DNA from: Bacillus_BE sp042263505
GTDB lineage: Bacteria > Bacillota > Bacilli > Bacillales > Cytobacillaceae
Direction of reading: 5' to 3'
Length of the DNA: 64,000 bases
Assembly: GCF_042263505.1 (NCBI RefSeq)
Contig: NZ_JBHKFI010000003.1
Span: forward strand, 248,001-312,000
Positions 36,263-45,086 of the stretch are shown here, one piece after another. Under the pieces are notes generated by a model. The model did not search any database. It was given only the letters and a program-made list of their open reading frames with translations, and was not told the origin of the DNA. The translations under genes and the position numbers were made by a program. Each line of letters opens with the position of its first letter. Positions within the stretch are counted from its first letter, which is position 1.

Positions 36263-36768
36263 GATAATGACTCTCCTTTGTAAAATAGTTTTTTCGCTTT
36301 CAATTAGTGCTGCTACTACCTAATTCCTATTGATTCTTTTGAATCAATAGATACCGCGCAAATACACATAATTAAACATAAATTCACAATTTTCTAAACT
36401 GATTCGATTTCTATCATAGATAAATGGAAATATACGGTCAATGTGTAAAAGGTATGGGATTAAACCAATATTCCCCGCATTGAATAATAAAAGAAAGAAT
36501 GAAATAGTACTTATTTATTAGTCAAGGACAGCTGGAAAATTAGTAGGATATTGGTAATAAAAGGTTTTAACCCCATGTATTTAAATCGCCCTTCTTTCTA
36601 GAATAGTAAAAAAGCATCAATGTTCAAATGATGTTTGATGAGAATTATAATAATAAAGACTTAGTTCTATCGGTCTATAAATAACTGGAAATATTCGATA
36701 TTTTTGTAGTGGGCAGGAGCAGGGGGACGGTTCTTATAGGGGACAATCGGAAGTTTTGCGCGAAAAAA
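36263..36768. other. Gene-free stretch
   Basis: No credible gene. It holds the promoter of the lipoprotein operon and, at about 36715-36745, a GC-richer piece (GCAGGGGGACGGTTCTTATA) of a type I associate with REP-like elements in Bacillales (recollection, not checked). Confidence 0.35.
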
Positions 36769-36812
36769 GGGCACAACTAGTGGAAATTACTAGTTGTGCC
36801 CTAGCTCTTTTT
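36769..36812 (+). terminator. Strong hairpin with T-run, orphan terminator
   Basis: GGGCACAACTAGT and ACTAGTTGTGCCC form a perfect 13-bp stem followed by CTTTTTT. No gene directly before it is intact, so it probably belonged to a lost gene. The following 36813-37096 shows no convincing gene. Confidence 0.7.
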
Positions 36813-37096
36813 TGTGCTAATCGCAAAATTTTTGATTGCCTGAGAAGAATGAAATCGCGGTTACGGCCTATGGGGTTTCAATCTTTGGGTTTCCCTCATT
36901 TTCGGGGTATTTTTGCTGTTTTATTTTTGAGGTTTTTTTTCTAGGCGGTTTAGCTTTATTTGTGTGCATACTTTCCCCCTCCCCACTTTATACGAACATT
37001 TTATCGAACAGTTTATCCACAAGTCGAGAAATTTATAATTTCCTAAACAAGAAAAAACAGTAACTTGATATAAGTTTACTGGTTTTTCAAATTATT

Positions 37097-37780
37097 TTAG
37101 TGTACAAGTGTGAGGACCTCAGTTGTTTCTTTCGCTTCGTTGATGGGTACTTCACATTCAAAATCTACTTTCAGCCACCAATGAGGAGTTGATTTTTCAT
37201 TTTTGTAAATAACTTTTAAAATTGGAGAAACATTGTTCTCTAATAAAGAAAAAATAGCTTTACTATAAAAACCTGGAACGTAGCCTAGATGTTTTCCGCC
37301 TTGAGTATATATTGCTACAGCATGCTGATCATGAATGTTAGACGACTCTTGAATTAATCTTAATGTATCATTAATTGATAACCAATTTGACCAATCAACA
37401 GGCAGATTACGGTGTCGCATTCCATGAACAAAAAAACTAGAATGAAGTTTTCCATCCTCTTTAATTCGAAGTGGTTGTTCAAAAGAATAAGTATCATTCG
37501 ATAAGCGTCCTCGTGTTTCTCGAAGAAGATCCATTTTTGTAGAAAATTCATTTAAACCTAGATCTGTCAAAATAGATTTAAAATCTTTTCGATCTGTTGA
37601 TGGCAAGCGACGATCAAATGCAGGAAAAAGGTTTTTAGATTTATAAACCTTACTTATTTCTAGGAATGCAGGATGTAAAATATATCCGTTATCTAATGCA
37701 TCTTTAATTTTCCGATGACCAGATCCATATTTAGTATAGCAAAACTCATAATTGTCATTACTCAACTTTCGCATCGACAA
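37097..37780 (-). pseudogene. HIRAN-domain protein truncated at its 5' end by an IS
   Basis: The frame encodes 227 residues with a HIRAN domain in the C-terminal half (FVHGMRHRNLP; LIQESSNIHDQHAVAIYTQG; LGYVPGFYSKAIFSLLENN). HIRAN domains bind DNA ends or damaged DNA and occur in helicases and stand-alone proteins. The apparent N-terminal Met-Arg-Lys-Leu-Ser is encoded by the terminal inverted repeat of the IS at 37760-37773, so the true start has been lost. Whether the remaining frame is translated from the IS-derived start is unknown. Confidence 0.6.
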
Positions 37781-39280
37781 ATGTGCGATAAATTCAACCA
37801 GTAATAGTTACTGATGCCGTTTAAATACTGTCATTGACAAGAAAAAAACACATGAAAAAACACCCATTCGTTTGGTATAGTTGATTTGTCTAGAATCACA
37901 TAACCATACAGAAGAGGTGTCCTCTATATGATAACGAATCATGACCAAACTAAGCAACTACCAAATGAAGTAAAATCTACTTTTAAAGAATTAAAGATAT
38001 TGAAACATCTTAGAAAAGCTGGTATTACCAAGTCTTTCGGCTTTACTTGCGCTTATTTATTTCAGCTTATTTTCAGTTTGATCTTTGAAAACAAAAACTG
38101 GTTTCGTACACTCGAAGGTAAGAAATCTACTGACCTTCCAGCTAAAGATGCAGTCTACCGTTTCTTAAATCGTTCTACTTATTCATGGAGAAGATTTCTC
38201 CTTTTATTAAGCGCTCACTCGATTGAAAAAGTAAGTAATCTTACAAATCATGAACGGATCAAAGTACTGATTATTGACGATTCTTCCTATGACAAAAACC
38301 GAAGTAAATCGGTTGAATTACTTGCCCGGTGTTTCGACCATGCTTCTCAGAAAATGCACTTTTACAAGGGATTTCGTATGCTCACATTGGGTTGGTCCGA
38401 TGGTACAACGTTTATGCCCGTTGACTTTTCTTTATTAAGCTCAAAAAACAGTGTCATAAATGGAATATTCCATCAAATTGACAAACGTAGTTCAGGTTAT
38501 AAGCGACGTGTAGAAGCTTTACAATCTGCACCTGAACAAATTCCAACAATGATTCAACGTGCGATGAATACGGGAATCGAGGCCTCATACCACTTGGTTT
38601 ACTCATCAACCACTTATTAAAGAGATCAAAGCTCAAGGTCTAGATGTCATTGGCATGGTGAAAAACTTAAAGCAACGGTATCACATGAAAGATAAAAAGG
38701 TTAGTTTAAAGGAACTCTATCAATTAGCTTCGCCTGTTCAAGGGAAAAAAGGAATTCTTCGCTCTATCCAAACGACACAAGCTAATGGAGTTCCCGTCAA
38801 GATGGTATTTGTCCGTAATCGCAATAAAAAGAGCGAGTGGTTAGCTATCTTAAGTACAGATTGCACATTAAGTGAACAAGAAATCATTCGAATCTACGGC
38901 ATTCGTTGGGACATTGAAGTTTTTTTTAAAACAACAAAGTCATTATTAAAGATACAAAAGGAGTTTCAAGGCCGTTCGTATGACTCCTTGATTTGTCATA
39001 CCACCATTGTTTTTACCAGGTACATTGTACTCTCTTGGCAAAACCGATGCTGCACAGACCAAAGGACTTTAGGTGGTCTATTCTATGAATTATGTGATGA
39101 AATCAGTGATCTTGATTGGGCCGTGGCGCTAGGTCAGCTATTTGGGCTTCTTCAAGATGTCTTGAAAGAGAGTAACAACAAAATTCAAAAGTTGGTACAA
39201 AGTCAACTACAACACTGGATTGCGGGCCTACCTAATTACATCAAGGTTTATCTGCCTATTTCAGTGTGCGAAAGTTGAGT
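37760..39280 (+). mobile_element. IS4-type insertion sequence (transposase disrupted)
   Basis: A 1.52-kb element bounded by perfect 14-bp inverted repeats: ACTCAACTTTCGCA at 37760-37773 and TGCGAAAGTTGAGT at 39267-39280. It contains one transposase gene broken by a small deletion. No target-site duplication is evident at the borders (CATT on the left, TATT on the right), which suggests a later deletion or recombination next to it. The left end truncates a HIRAN gene. Confidence 0.8.
37928..39278 (+). pseudogene. IS4-family transposase, frameshifted
   Basis: Two frames together make a normal-length DDE transposase. Part one (37928-38620) has the first catalytic Asp in VLIIDDSSYDK. Part two continues in another frame from about 38596 (TTWFTHQPLIKEI) to the stop at 39276-39278 and has the YREK signature of IS4 (IYGIRWDIEVFFKTTKS: Tyr, Arg, Glu, Lys in correct spacing). 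At the junction TCATACCACTTGGTTT, 11 nt appear to be missing where a Val-Leu-Met-Asp-type stretch is expected; this removes the second catalytic Asp. The element should be unable to transpose by itself. Confidence 0.8.
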
Positions 39281-39381
39281 TATTAATATAAAAAAATTCC
39301 ATCTAATTGATAATAATCCCCTCATTTGATATTACTTTTATCAATATAAAATATTAATTCCCACTAAATCTATCGAATTTG

Positions 39382-39434
39382 TTGACTAAAGCTGCTCAAT
39401 TTATTAGGATTGTATTGACTGACTAATCAATCAA
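39382..39434 (+). promoter_or_regulatory. Promoter and palindromic operator of the TetR gene
   Basis: TTGACT at 39382-39387 and TAGGAT at 39405-39410 are spaced by 17 bp, a good sigma-A promoter. Starting at the expected transcription start there is the 20-bp palindrome TTGACTGACTAATCAATCAA (39415-39434), typical of TetR-family operators. Binding there would block transcription of the regulator and the transporter genes behind it. Confidence 0.7.
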
Positions 39435-39437
39435 GAA

Positions 39438-40064
39438 TTGGAGGTGTTCAATTCGAAGACCAATCATACTTTCGATAGAAGAGAACAGATATTGAAGATT
39501 TCGCTTAAGTTATTTTCAACAAATGGTTATCACAAAACCAAAATTTCCGATATTGTTCGTGAAGCCGGGGTCGCCCAAGGTACTTTTTACTGGTACTTTC
39601 CAAGTAAAGAAGCGATTGCTTTAGAAATTATCCAAAATGGTCAACAGCATATTTTAAAGGTTGTTGCACAAGGTTACCGCCAAACAACCGGAACGGTTCA
39701 AGATGCCGTAAAATCATCAGAAAAATTATTTAAAGATTTATTTCAATTCGCTGAGGAAAATAAAAATTTAATTAAACTTTTACTTAACGGAGTAGAAACA
39801 GAAGCCTCCGTCAACACCGTCATCAAAGAAACTTGGGTTAAAGTAGAGCAATCCTTTCGAAACAACATTAAACGCGCTATTGAGCTGGGAATATTGCCTG
39901 AAAAAGATCCCTCTTTAGAATCAGCATTTTTAATCAGTGTCATCCTTGGAACTTTGGAAAGATGGTTATTCAGTCCAGACCATTCAACTATGGCATTAAA
40001 GTCGGCCGGTGCAATTGCGCATGATCTAGTCAGTTTTGAGTTTTTTGGTTTGCTCGGAATATAG
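39438..40064 (+). CDS. TetR-family transcriptional regulator
   Basis: About 200 residues. The N-terminal TetR HTH is clear (FDRREQILKISLKLFSTNGY, HKTKISDIVREAGVAQGTFY, WYFPSKEAIALEII), with a helical ligand-binding C-terminal domain. The start is not settled: TTG at 39438 and GTG at 39444 are in frame, but the only strong site (GGAGGTG, 39440-39446) overlaps them, and the next in-frame codons are not usual starts. The palindromic operator just upstream suggests autorepression. It precedes an amino-acid-type ABC importer by about 70 bp and likely controls it. Confidence 0.85.
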   Translation: MEVFNSKTNHTFDRREQILKISLKLFSTNGYHKTKISDIVREAGVAQGTFYWYFPSKEAIALEIIQNGQQHILKVVAQGYRQTTGTVQDAVKSSEKLFKDLFQFAEENKNLIKLLLNGVETEASVNTVIKETWVKVEQSFRNNIKRAIELGILPEKDPSLESAFLISVILGTLERWLFSPDHSTMALKSAGAIAHDLVSFEFFGLLGI

Positions 40065-40134
40065 AAATAAAAGCAAGAGCAGGTTAGCTGTATAAAATAA
40101 AAATAAACTTCAAATGAAGAAAGGAGATAGGAAT

Positions 40135-40956
40135 ATGAATAGAAAAAAACAATCTTTACTCGTATTAATTCTAATGCTAACATTTTCCTTATTTTTAAGT
40201 GCCTGCAGTTCAAACAGCAATAATAATACTGCTAAAGGTGACTTATTACAACAAGTCAAAGACAAAGGCGTTCTTAAAGTTGGGGTAATGGGTACATACC
40301 AACCATATAACTTCCTAAACAAGAATAAGCAAATGGATGGATTCGATGTAGATATTGCAAAAGAAATTGCCAAACGTTTAGGCGTAAAAGTTGAGTTCAT
40401 TTCTCAAGAATTTTCCGGAATGATTGCCGGCTTACAAGCAAAGAAATTTGATGCTGTCATCAGTCAAATGACCATCACCCCTGATCGGCAAAAGCAAATG
40501 GACTTCTCCGATCCTTACATTACTAATGATGTAAAGGCTATTGTCCGCCAAGATAATAATACTATCAAGTCAGTAAACGATTTTAAAGGGAAAAACATCG
40601 GGGTTGGTTTAGGAACAAACGACGAAACTTATCTACGAACTGTATTACTTCCGAAGGTTGGCAATTTTAATATCAAAACATACGATGATGTTATCACATC
40701 GCTTAAGGATTTGGATGCAGGCAGAATTGACGCTACTATTAACAATATGTATGCAAATAAACCGGTTGTTGACCAGAATGGTTTTAAAATCAAAGCGGTC
40801 GGTGAACCAATTAAATCCGATAAAGCCGGAGTGGCTGTCCGTAAAGGAAATCCGGAATTTGTGAAAAAAATAAACTCTATTTTAAGTGATATGAAGAAAG
40901 ACGGAACTTATAATAAAATCTTTGTTAAATGGTTTGGTGAAAAACCTCAAGATTAA
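40135..40956 (+). CDS. Amino-acid ABC transporter substrate-binding lipoprotein
   Basis: 273 residues; lipobox LFLSACSS (Cys near residue 24). The mature protein is a family 3 solute-binding protein (GVLKVGVMGTYQPYNFLNKN, MDGFDVDIAKEIAKRLGVKV, FDAVISQMTITPDRQKQMDF, and the Arg in this last stretch is of the amino-acid-binding type). Start at 40135 follows AAAGGAGATAG. First gene of an importer operon with permease and ATPase. Glutamine, cystine or another polar amino acid is the likely ligand. Confidence 0.92.
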   Translation: MNRKKQSLLVLILMLTFSLFLSACSSNSNNNTAKGDLLQQVKDKGVLKVGVMGTYQPYNFLNKNKQMDGFDVDIAKEIAKRLGVKVEFISQEFSGMIAGLQAKKFDAVISQMTITPDRQKQMDFSDPYITNDVKAIVRQDNNTIKSVNDFKGKNIGVGLGTNDETYLRTVLLPKVGNFNIKTYDDVITSLKDLDAGRIDATINNMYANKPVVDQNGFKIKAVGEPIKSDKAGVAVRKGNPEFVKKINSILSDMKKDGTYNKIFVKWFGEKPQD

Positions 40957-40987
40957 CCCGCTAACAAAGAAAGGAATATATACTTAG

Positions 40988-41632
40988 ATGAATCTCGTAT
41001 TAGAAAATATACAATTTTTATTAAAAGGATCATACTATACGCTCCTTATCACAATTGTGTCCATGTTTTTCGGCACCATGATTGGGATAATAATTGCCAT
41101 TGCCCGCTTGAAAGGAAATCGCTTTATCAGTGGGATCGCCCGTATCTATGTATCGATTATTAGAGGAACACCTACGCTAGTCCAAATTATTATTGTCTAT
41201 TATGGACTTGCTGATTATAATATCGAACTTAATCCCTTCGCAGCGGCCTATATTGCTTTAAGTATCAACATTGGAGCTTATATTTCAGAAGCGATGCGGG
41301 GTGCGCTTCAATCGATCCCGAAAGGACAAACCGAGGCTGCGTATGCTTCTGGAATGACCCCCTTTCAAACAATAAGGCGAATCATTCTCCCGCAGGCAAT
41401 AAGGATTGCTATTCCGCCGATGGGAAACACATTTATTGGAATGTTAAAGGAAACTTCGCTAGTATCTGTTATTACCGTGACTGAACTTTTACGTTCAGCC
41501 CAATTATTAATTGCTCAGTACTATGTCTATATGCCATTTTATTTATCAATTGCATTGATGTATTGGATTATGAGCACAGTATTTTCCTTCATACTTGAAA
41601 AAATTGAAAAACGATTATCTATCTATGTTTAG
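40988..41632 (+). CDS. Amino-acid ABC transporter permease
   Basis: 214 residues with five membrane helices, the HisM/GlnP type. Marks: LKGSYYTLLITIVSMFFGTM near the N-terminus and the EAM coupling loop EAAYASGMTPFQTIRRIILP near residue 120. It lies 31 bp after the binding-protein gene and 15 bp before the ATPase gene. Probably works as a homodimer. Confidence 0.93.
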   Translation: MNLVLENIQFLLKGSYYTLLITIVSMFFGTMIGIIIAIARLKGNRFISGIARIYVSIIRGTPTLVQIIIVYYGLADYNIELNPFAAAYIALSINIGAYISEAMRGALQSIPKGQTEAAYASGMTPFQTIRRIILPQAIRIAIPPMGNTFIGMLKETSLVSVITVTELLRSAQLLIAQYYVYMPFYLSIALMYWIMSTVFSFILEKIEKRLSIYV

Positions 41633-41647
41633 GTTTGGAGTTTAATC

Positions 41648-42385
41648 ATGATAAAAACAAACAAGTTATCAAAAAGCTTTCATCAGCTAGAGGTTCTAAA
41701 AGGAATCAACTTACAGGTGAACGACGGGGAAGTAGTTGCCATTCTTGGTCCAAGCGGCTCCGGAAAAAGCACTCTTCTCCGCTGCCTGAATGGGCTCGAG
41801 GAACTGACGGAAGGCAATTTTGAACTAAATGGAATTGTTATTGATGCAAAGCAAAGTAAAAGGGAACGGATTAATGAATATCGTAAAATTCGTCTGCAAA
41901 CAGGAATGGTTTTCCAACAATTTAATTTATATCCACATAAGACAGTCCTGCAAAATGTGATTGAAGCATTAATGATTGTGAAAAAGTGGGATAAGGAAAA
42001 GTCGATTCAAAAAGGGGAAGCCCTGCTCTCAAGAGTTGGTTTATTCGATAAAAGAAATGAGTATCCTTCCAGATTATCCGGCGGGCAGCAACAAAGAGTT
42101 GCTATTGCACGCACATTAGCCCTTGAACCAAATATTATTCTTTTCGATGAGCCTACCTCTGCATTAGATCCTGAGTTAGTAGATGAAGTGCTAAATGTCA
42201 TGAGAGAGCTTGCCAATGAAGGAATGACCATGGTTATCGTTACACATGAAATGCAGTTTGCTAGGGAAGTGGCAGACAGGATTATTTTTATGGCTGATGG
42301 AATCATTGTCGAAGAAGGAAAGCCAGAGGAATTTTTTGCGAATCCAAAAACAGAGCGGGCAAAAAAATTCCTAAAATTACAATAA
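41648..42385 (+). CDS. Amino-acid ABC transporter ATPase
   Basis: 245 residues of the GlnQ type: Walker A GPSGSGKSTLL, Q-loop VFQQFNL, signature LSGGQQQRVAIA, Walker B IILFDEPTSALDPE, and switch His in VTHEM. Third gene of the importer operon, 23 bp before the OsmC-like gene. Confidence 0.95.
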   Translation: MIKTNKLSKSFHQLEVLKGINLQVNDGEVVAILGPSGSGKSTLLRCLNGLEELTEGNFELNGIVIDAKQSKRERINEYRKIRLQTGMVFQQFNLYPHKTVLQNVIEALMIVKKWDKEKSIQKGEALLSRVGLFDKRNEYPSRLSGGQQQRVAIARTLALEPNIILFDEPTSALDPELVDEVLNVMRELANEGMTMVIVTHEMQFAREVADRIIFMADGIIVEEGKPEEFFANPKTERAKKFLKLQ

Positions 42386-42408
42386 TCATAGTAAAGGTAG
42401 GATGAATT

Positions 42409-42834
42409 ATGATCGTACGTACAAAGTGGAATGGACAGCGTGCCTTTACAGCTGTCGGGGATTCTGGATTTAAGATAAACATGGATGCAACGGAGGCATA
42501 TGGCGGAGAAGGCAATGGAATGACCCCTACTGAAATGCTTTTAGCTTCCGTTGCAGGATGTATTGGCATTGACGTCACTATGATAATGCGCCACTACCTG
42601 GCTTCCATCCAAAAACTCGAGATCATAACAGACGGAACGAGAAAAGAAAAAGAACCAAAAGGTTTCACCTCAATAAACATAACTTTTATCATTGATGGTG
42701 ACATTGACAGCAAACGAATTTGGAGAGCAATTGACCTTGGAAAGGAAAAATATTGCGCTGTGTCCGATTCATTAAAGGCCGACATTACCTTTCAACTGGT
42801 ATTAAATGGAGAAAAACAAAAAAGAAACGAATAG
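42409..42834 (+). CDS. OsmC/YhfA-family protein
   Basis: 141 residues. The OsmC fold is shown by GYGGEGNGMTPTEMLLASVA-like sequence (visible as EAYGGEGNGMTPTEMLLASV), the reactive Cys in AGCIGIDV near residue 52, and the later EKYCAVSDSLKADI with the second Cys near residue 122. Both cysteines needed for peroxidase activity are present. OsmC-type proteins reduce organic hydroperoxides; linkage to an amino-acid importer (perhaps for cystine) could connect thiol uptake with peroxide defence (inference). Confidence 0.85.
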   Translation: MIVRTKWNGQRAFTAVGDSGFKINMDATEAYGGEGNGMTPTEMLLASVAGCIGIDVTMIMRHYLASIQKLEIITDGTRKEKEPKGFTSINITFIIDGDIDSKRIWRAIDLGKEKYCAVSDSLKADITFQLVLNGEKQKRNE

Positions 42835-42880
42835 ATTTTTGCAACAAACGGAGTATTAACTCTTAATTGAATCATTTTTT

Positions 42881-42926
42881 ATAAGCCGAAAATATGTCAA
42901 AACTTTATATTATTCGGCTTATTTCC
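42881..42926 (+). terminator. Terminator of the importer-OsmC operon
   Basis: ATAAGCCGAA and TTCGGCTTAT form a perfect 10-bp stem with a 22-nt loop that can pair further, followed by TTTCC. Confidence 0.65.
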
Positions 42927-43012
42927 TATACAAAGGACATTCGTTTTGTTACAAACATTAATCAACTCTGCAAATGATACACAATTCCTCCGCTTTTTTA
43001 GTATAATCAAAA

Positions 43013-43066
43013 AACCTCACTTACTTATGATACGGTTCACCGTACCGGTTGATAGGGTAAAATGAG
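43013..43066 (-). repeat. SCC-type attachment-site-like repeat, site 8 (border of the defence region)
   Basis: The minus strand reads GGT-GAA-CCG-TAT-CAT-AAG-TAA (Gly-Glu-Pro-Tyr-His-Lys-stop) followed by GTGAGGTTTTTT. The other half, GGTTGATAGGGTAAAATGAG on the plus strand, matches site 7 rather than sites 3-6. Left of it lie the metabolic modules; right of it begins the run of defence operons with no further site to 59.9 kb. Confidence 0.72.
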
Positions 43067-43078
43067 TCTAAAACATAA

Positions 43079-43106
43079 AAAATCCCCATTATCAATTTGG
43101 GGATTT
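43079..43106 (-). terminator. Terminator of the DUF262/AAA operon
   Basis: On the minus strand AAATCCCC pairs with GGGGATTT over an 11-nt loop and is followed by TTTTTT. It lies 32 bp after the stop of the last gene. Confidence 0.75.
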
Positions 43107-43137
43107 ACCTTTATAATTTAATTGTATTTAATAATAA

Positions 43138-43998
43138 CTAATCATTCCAGTGCGTCCCTATATGTCCAATTAAAATTTCCCCATTTCCAATACTGTCTCT
43201 TCCCCAATTAAAATAAATTCTATAATCAGAATGAGCATAATAAAGTTTAGTATGCGGGTTACATCTAACGCTTTCCAATTCTTTATTTTTATTATAGAAA
43301 TCACATTTGAACTTGTCTAAACCTTCATTTGCACCTCTTCCTGATGAAATAATATTAAATTCACTTTTTAACCGTGCATATATCTCGTCAGAAGCTCCAC
43401 CAATTTCAACATATAATTCCTTTGCAAAATCATTCAGAATTGATAAATGCCTAATCAATTCTTTTGAATGATTAATAATATCATTAAAAGCATTTAGCGT
43501 TTGTTTAACTCTTTCATGGAAAATTAAATTAGGAAAACAGTGACTAAACTCTATTTTAAATTCTTCTAGTGACTGTAATTGCCCTAAATAAAATCGATAG
43601 GGTGAGAGAATCATAGTCTTATCATTAACATATAAACTATCTTCGTTTATATACTTATTCTCAAGCATCCCAACTATTGCTTTATAACTTTGATTATTTT
43701 TTTCATCAAGTAAAACATATAAATCCGGATACAAAATATTTACTCTCTTGTATTGTCTTATGTACTCAAATAAAAGCTCTCTATAGTCACTGGCATACTG
43801 TGGTTCAAACAGATATTCAGCAATAGTAATCTTTCCAACAATTTTACTTTCAAAAAAGTGTTCAGGTACATTGATCACGTCATTATTATTAACTATATAC
43901 TCTAACAGATCACAAAAATCCGCAATCTTGTTTTCAAAGTCTGAAAGTGTCGAATTATCATCTAATAATTCAGATATGTAAAATGTTAACTTCGTCAT
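43138..43998 (-). CDS. Unknown protein, third gene of the DUF262/AAA operon
   Basis: 286 residues, soluble. The first 200 residues are helical and not recognised. The last part (CNPHTKLYYAHSDYRIYFNW, then GRDSIGNGEILIGHIGTHWND) resembles a compact alpha/beta domain with RelE/ParE-like flavour (a basic/aromatic strand, then a IGHIGxH end), but catalytic assignment is not possible. It overlaps the AAA gene by 4 bp. As the last gene of an ATPase-containing, restriction-adjacent operon it is the best candidate for an effector (inference). Confidence 0.7.
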   Translation of the reverse strand: MTKLTFYISELLDDNSTLSDFENKIADFCDLLEYIVNNNDVINVPEHFFESKIVGKITIAEYLFEPQYASDYRELLFEYIRQYKRVNILYPDLYVLLDEKNNQSYKAIVGMLENKYINEDSLYVNDKTMILSPYRFYLGQLQSLEEFKIEFSHCFPNLIFHERVKQTLNAFNDIINHSKELIRHLSILNDFAKELYVEIGGASDEIYARLKSEFNIISSGRGANEGLDKFKCDFYNKNKELESVRCNPHTKLYYAHSDYRIYFNWGRDSIGNGEILIGHIGTHWND

Positions 43999-45086
43999 AA
44001 CCTAACCCTCAATAGTTCTCTAAGATCAGATTTGCTTTGATCAAAGAATCCTTTTGGCCAATTATCTAATTCGCCCTGAGAATTAACTGGAATTTTTTCG
44101 ATGTTAATTTTATCATCTATAATATTAAAAAAATTAACTAACATTTTTTCAGTTTGATTCATTTTTGTTAGTTGTAGTCGTGCACCATTTATTACATGTT
44201 CACTATGAGTCTCGACAATTACCTGCACCCCACACGAAGAAAGTAGTGCTAAAAATTGTCCTATTTTTGATTGACCGTATGGGTGAAGATGGGCTTCTGG
44301 ATTTTCAACTATAAATAAAGAATTTTCGTGTGCAGAAAGCAACAATCCTGCAACAATAATAGGTAACACATATGTTAAACCAAACCCTGTTGCAGTTGGT
44401 ACATATGCATCAGATGATGTTCTTGTATTTTTATATCTTATGGTTACTTTATTTACTTCTTCATATAATGATATATTAAGTTGTGTTCCAGGAATTATTA
44501 TATCTAACCAACCTTCGCAGTTTGCAGAAAACTTAACAAGTCTACTTGAACGCATTTTTGGATTTATTTCATACTTTAATAATTCAGCCTTATTGATGAT
44601 GTGGCTGGTATATTCACCTTTATTACCTACATCTAAAATTGCATTGCTACTTATGTCTGAACTTATCCTAGGGCCAACCCTCTCTGCATTTAAATACTGG
44701 AAGTTATTAAAAGAAGGATAAGATTTTTCACTTAAATCATCTTGATTCTCAATTATCAATGATAATGGATTTGTAATTTCATCACCAATTGATAATCTTA
44801 ATTCATTACTATCACCATCATCAAAGGTAGTTGTTAGTATGATTTCCTCTGAGGTTTTATCCTTAGAAATGATCTCTTTTGGGAGTCCTAAATTAATACT
44901 ATTAATATCACTTGTTATAATTTCACCAATTTGAATATTATCAAAAGCCTTTTTTATAAGGAGGAGGCTTTGAACAATACTTGATTTACCTACCGCATTT
45001 CCACCAGCTAAAATTGTAAGAGGACTAAAATCAACATTTTCATTTATCCAACATTTATAGTTCTGAATATTTATTTTAGATATCAC
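43995..45086 (-). CDS. AAA ATPase of the DUF3696/OLD-like type
   Basis: 363 residues. It begins INIQNYKCWINENVDFSPLT with Walker A AGGNAVGKSS near residue 30; further conserved parts are GFGLTYVLPIIVAGLL, the Walker B region SLFIVENPEAHLHPYGQSKI and VIVETHSEHVINGARL. The C-terminal GELDNWPKGFFDQSKSDLRE is the DUF3696 signature. The start is GTG at 45086 with GGAGG in the end of the preceding gene, which it overlaps by 11 bp. Such ATPases act as sensors or motors in defence and toxin systems. Confidence 0.85.
   Translation of the reverse strand: MISKINIQNYKCWINENVDFSPLTILAGGNAVGKSSIVQSLLLIKKAFDNIQIGEIITSDINSINLGLPKEIISKDKTSEEIILTTTFDDGDSNELRLSIGDEITNPLSLIIENQDDLSEKSYPSFNNFQYLNAERVGPRISSDISSNAILDVGNKGEYTSHIINKAELLKYEINPKMRSSRLVKFSANCEGWLDIIIPGTQLNISLYEEVNKVTIRYKNTRTSSDAYVPTATGFGLTYVLPIIVAGLLLSAHENSLFIVENPEAHLHPYGQSKIGQFLALLSSCGVQVIVETHSEHVINGARLQLTKMNQTEKMLVNFFNIIDDKINIEKIPVNSQGELDNWPKGFFDQSKSDLRELLRVRL

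Noticed and set aside
8931..43066. The palindromes as simple rho-independent terminators
   Set aside because: Most lie after separate, better terminators, they have no consistent T-run, the central pairing is imperfect, and the conserved part is the one-sided rlmH-like codon string rather than the stem.
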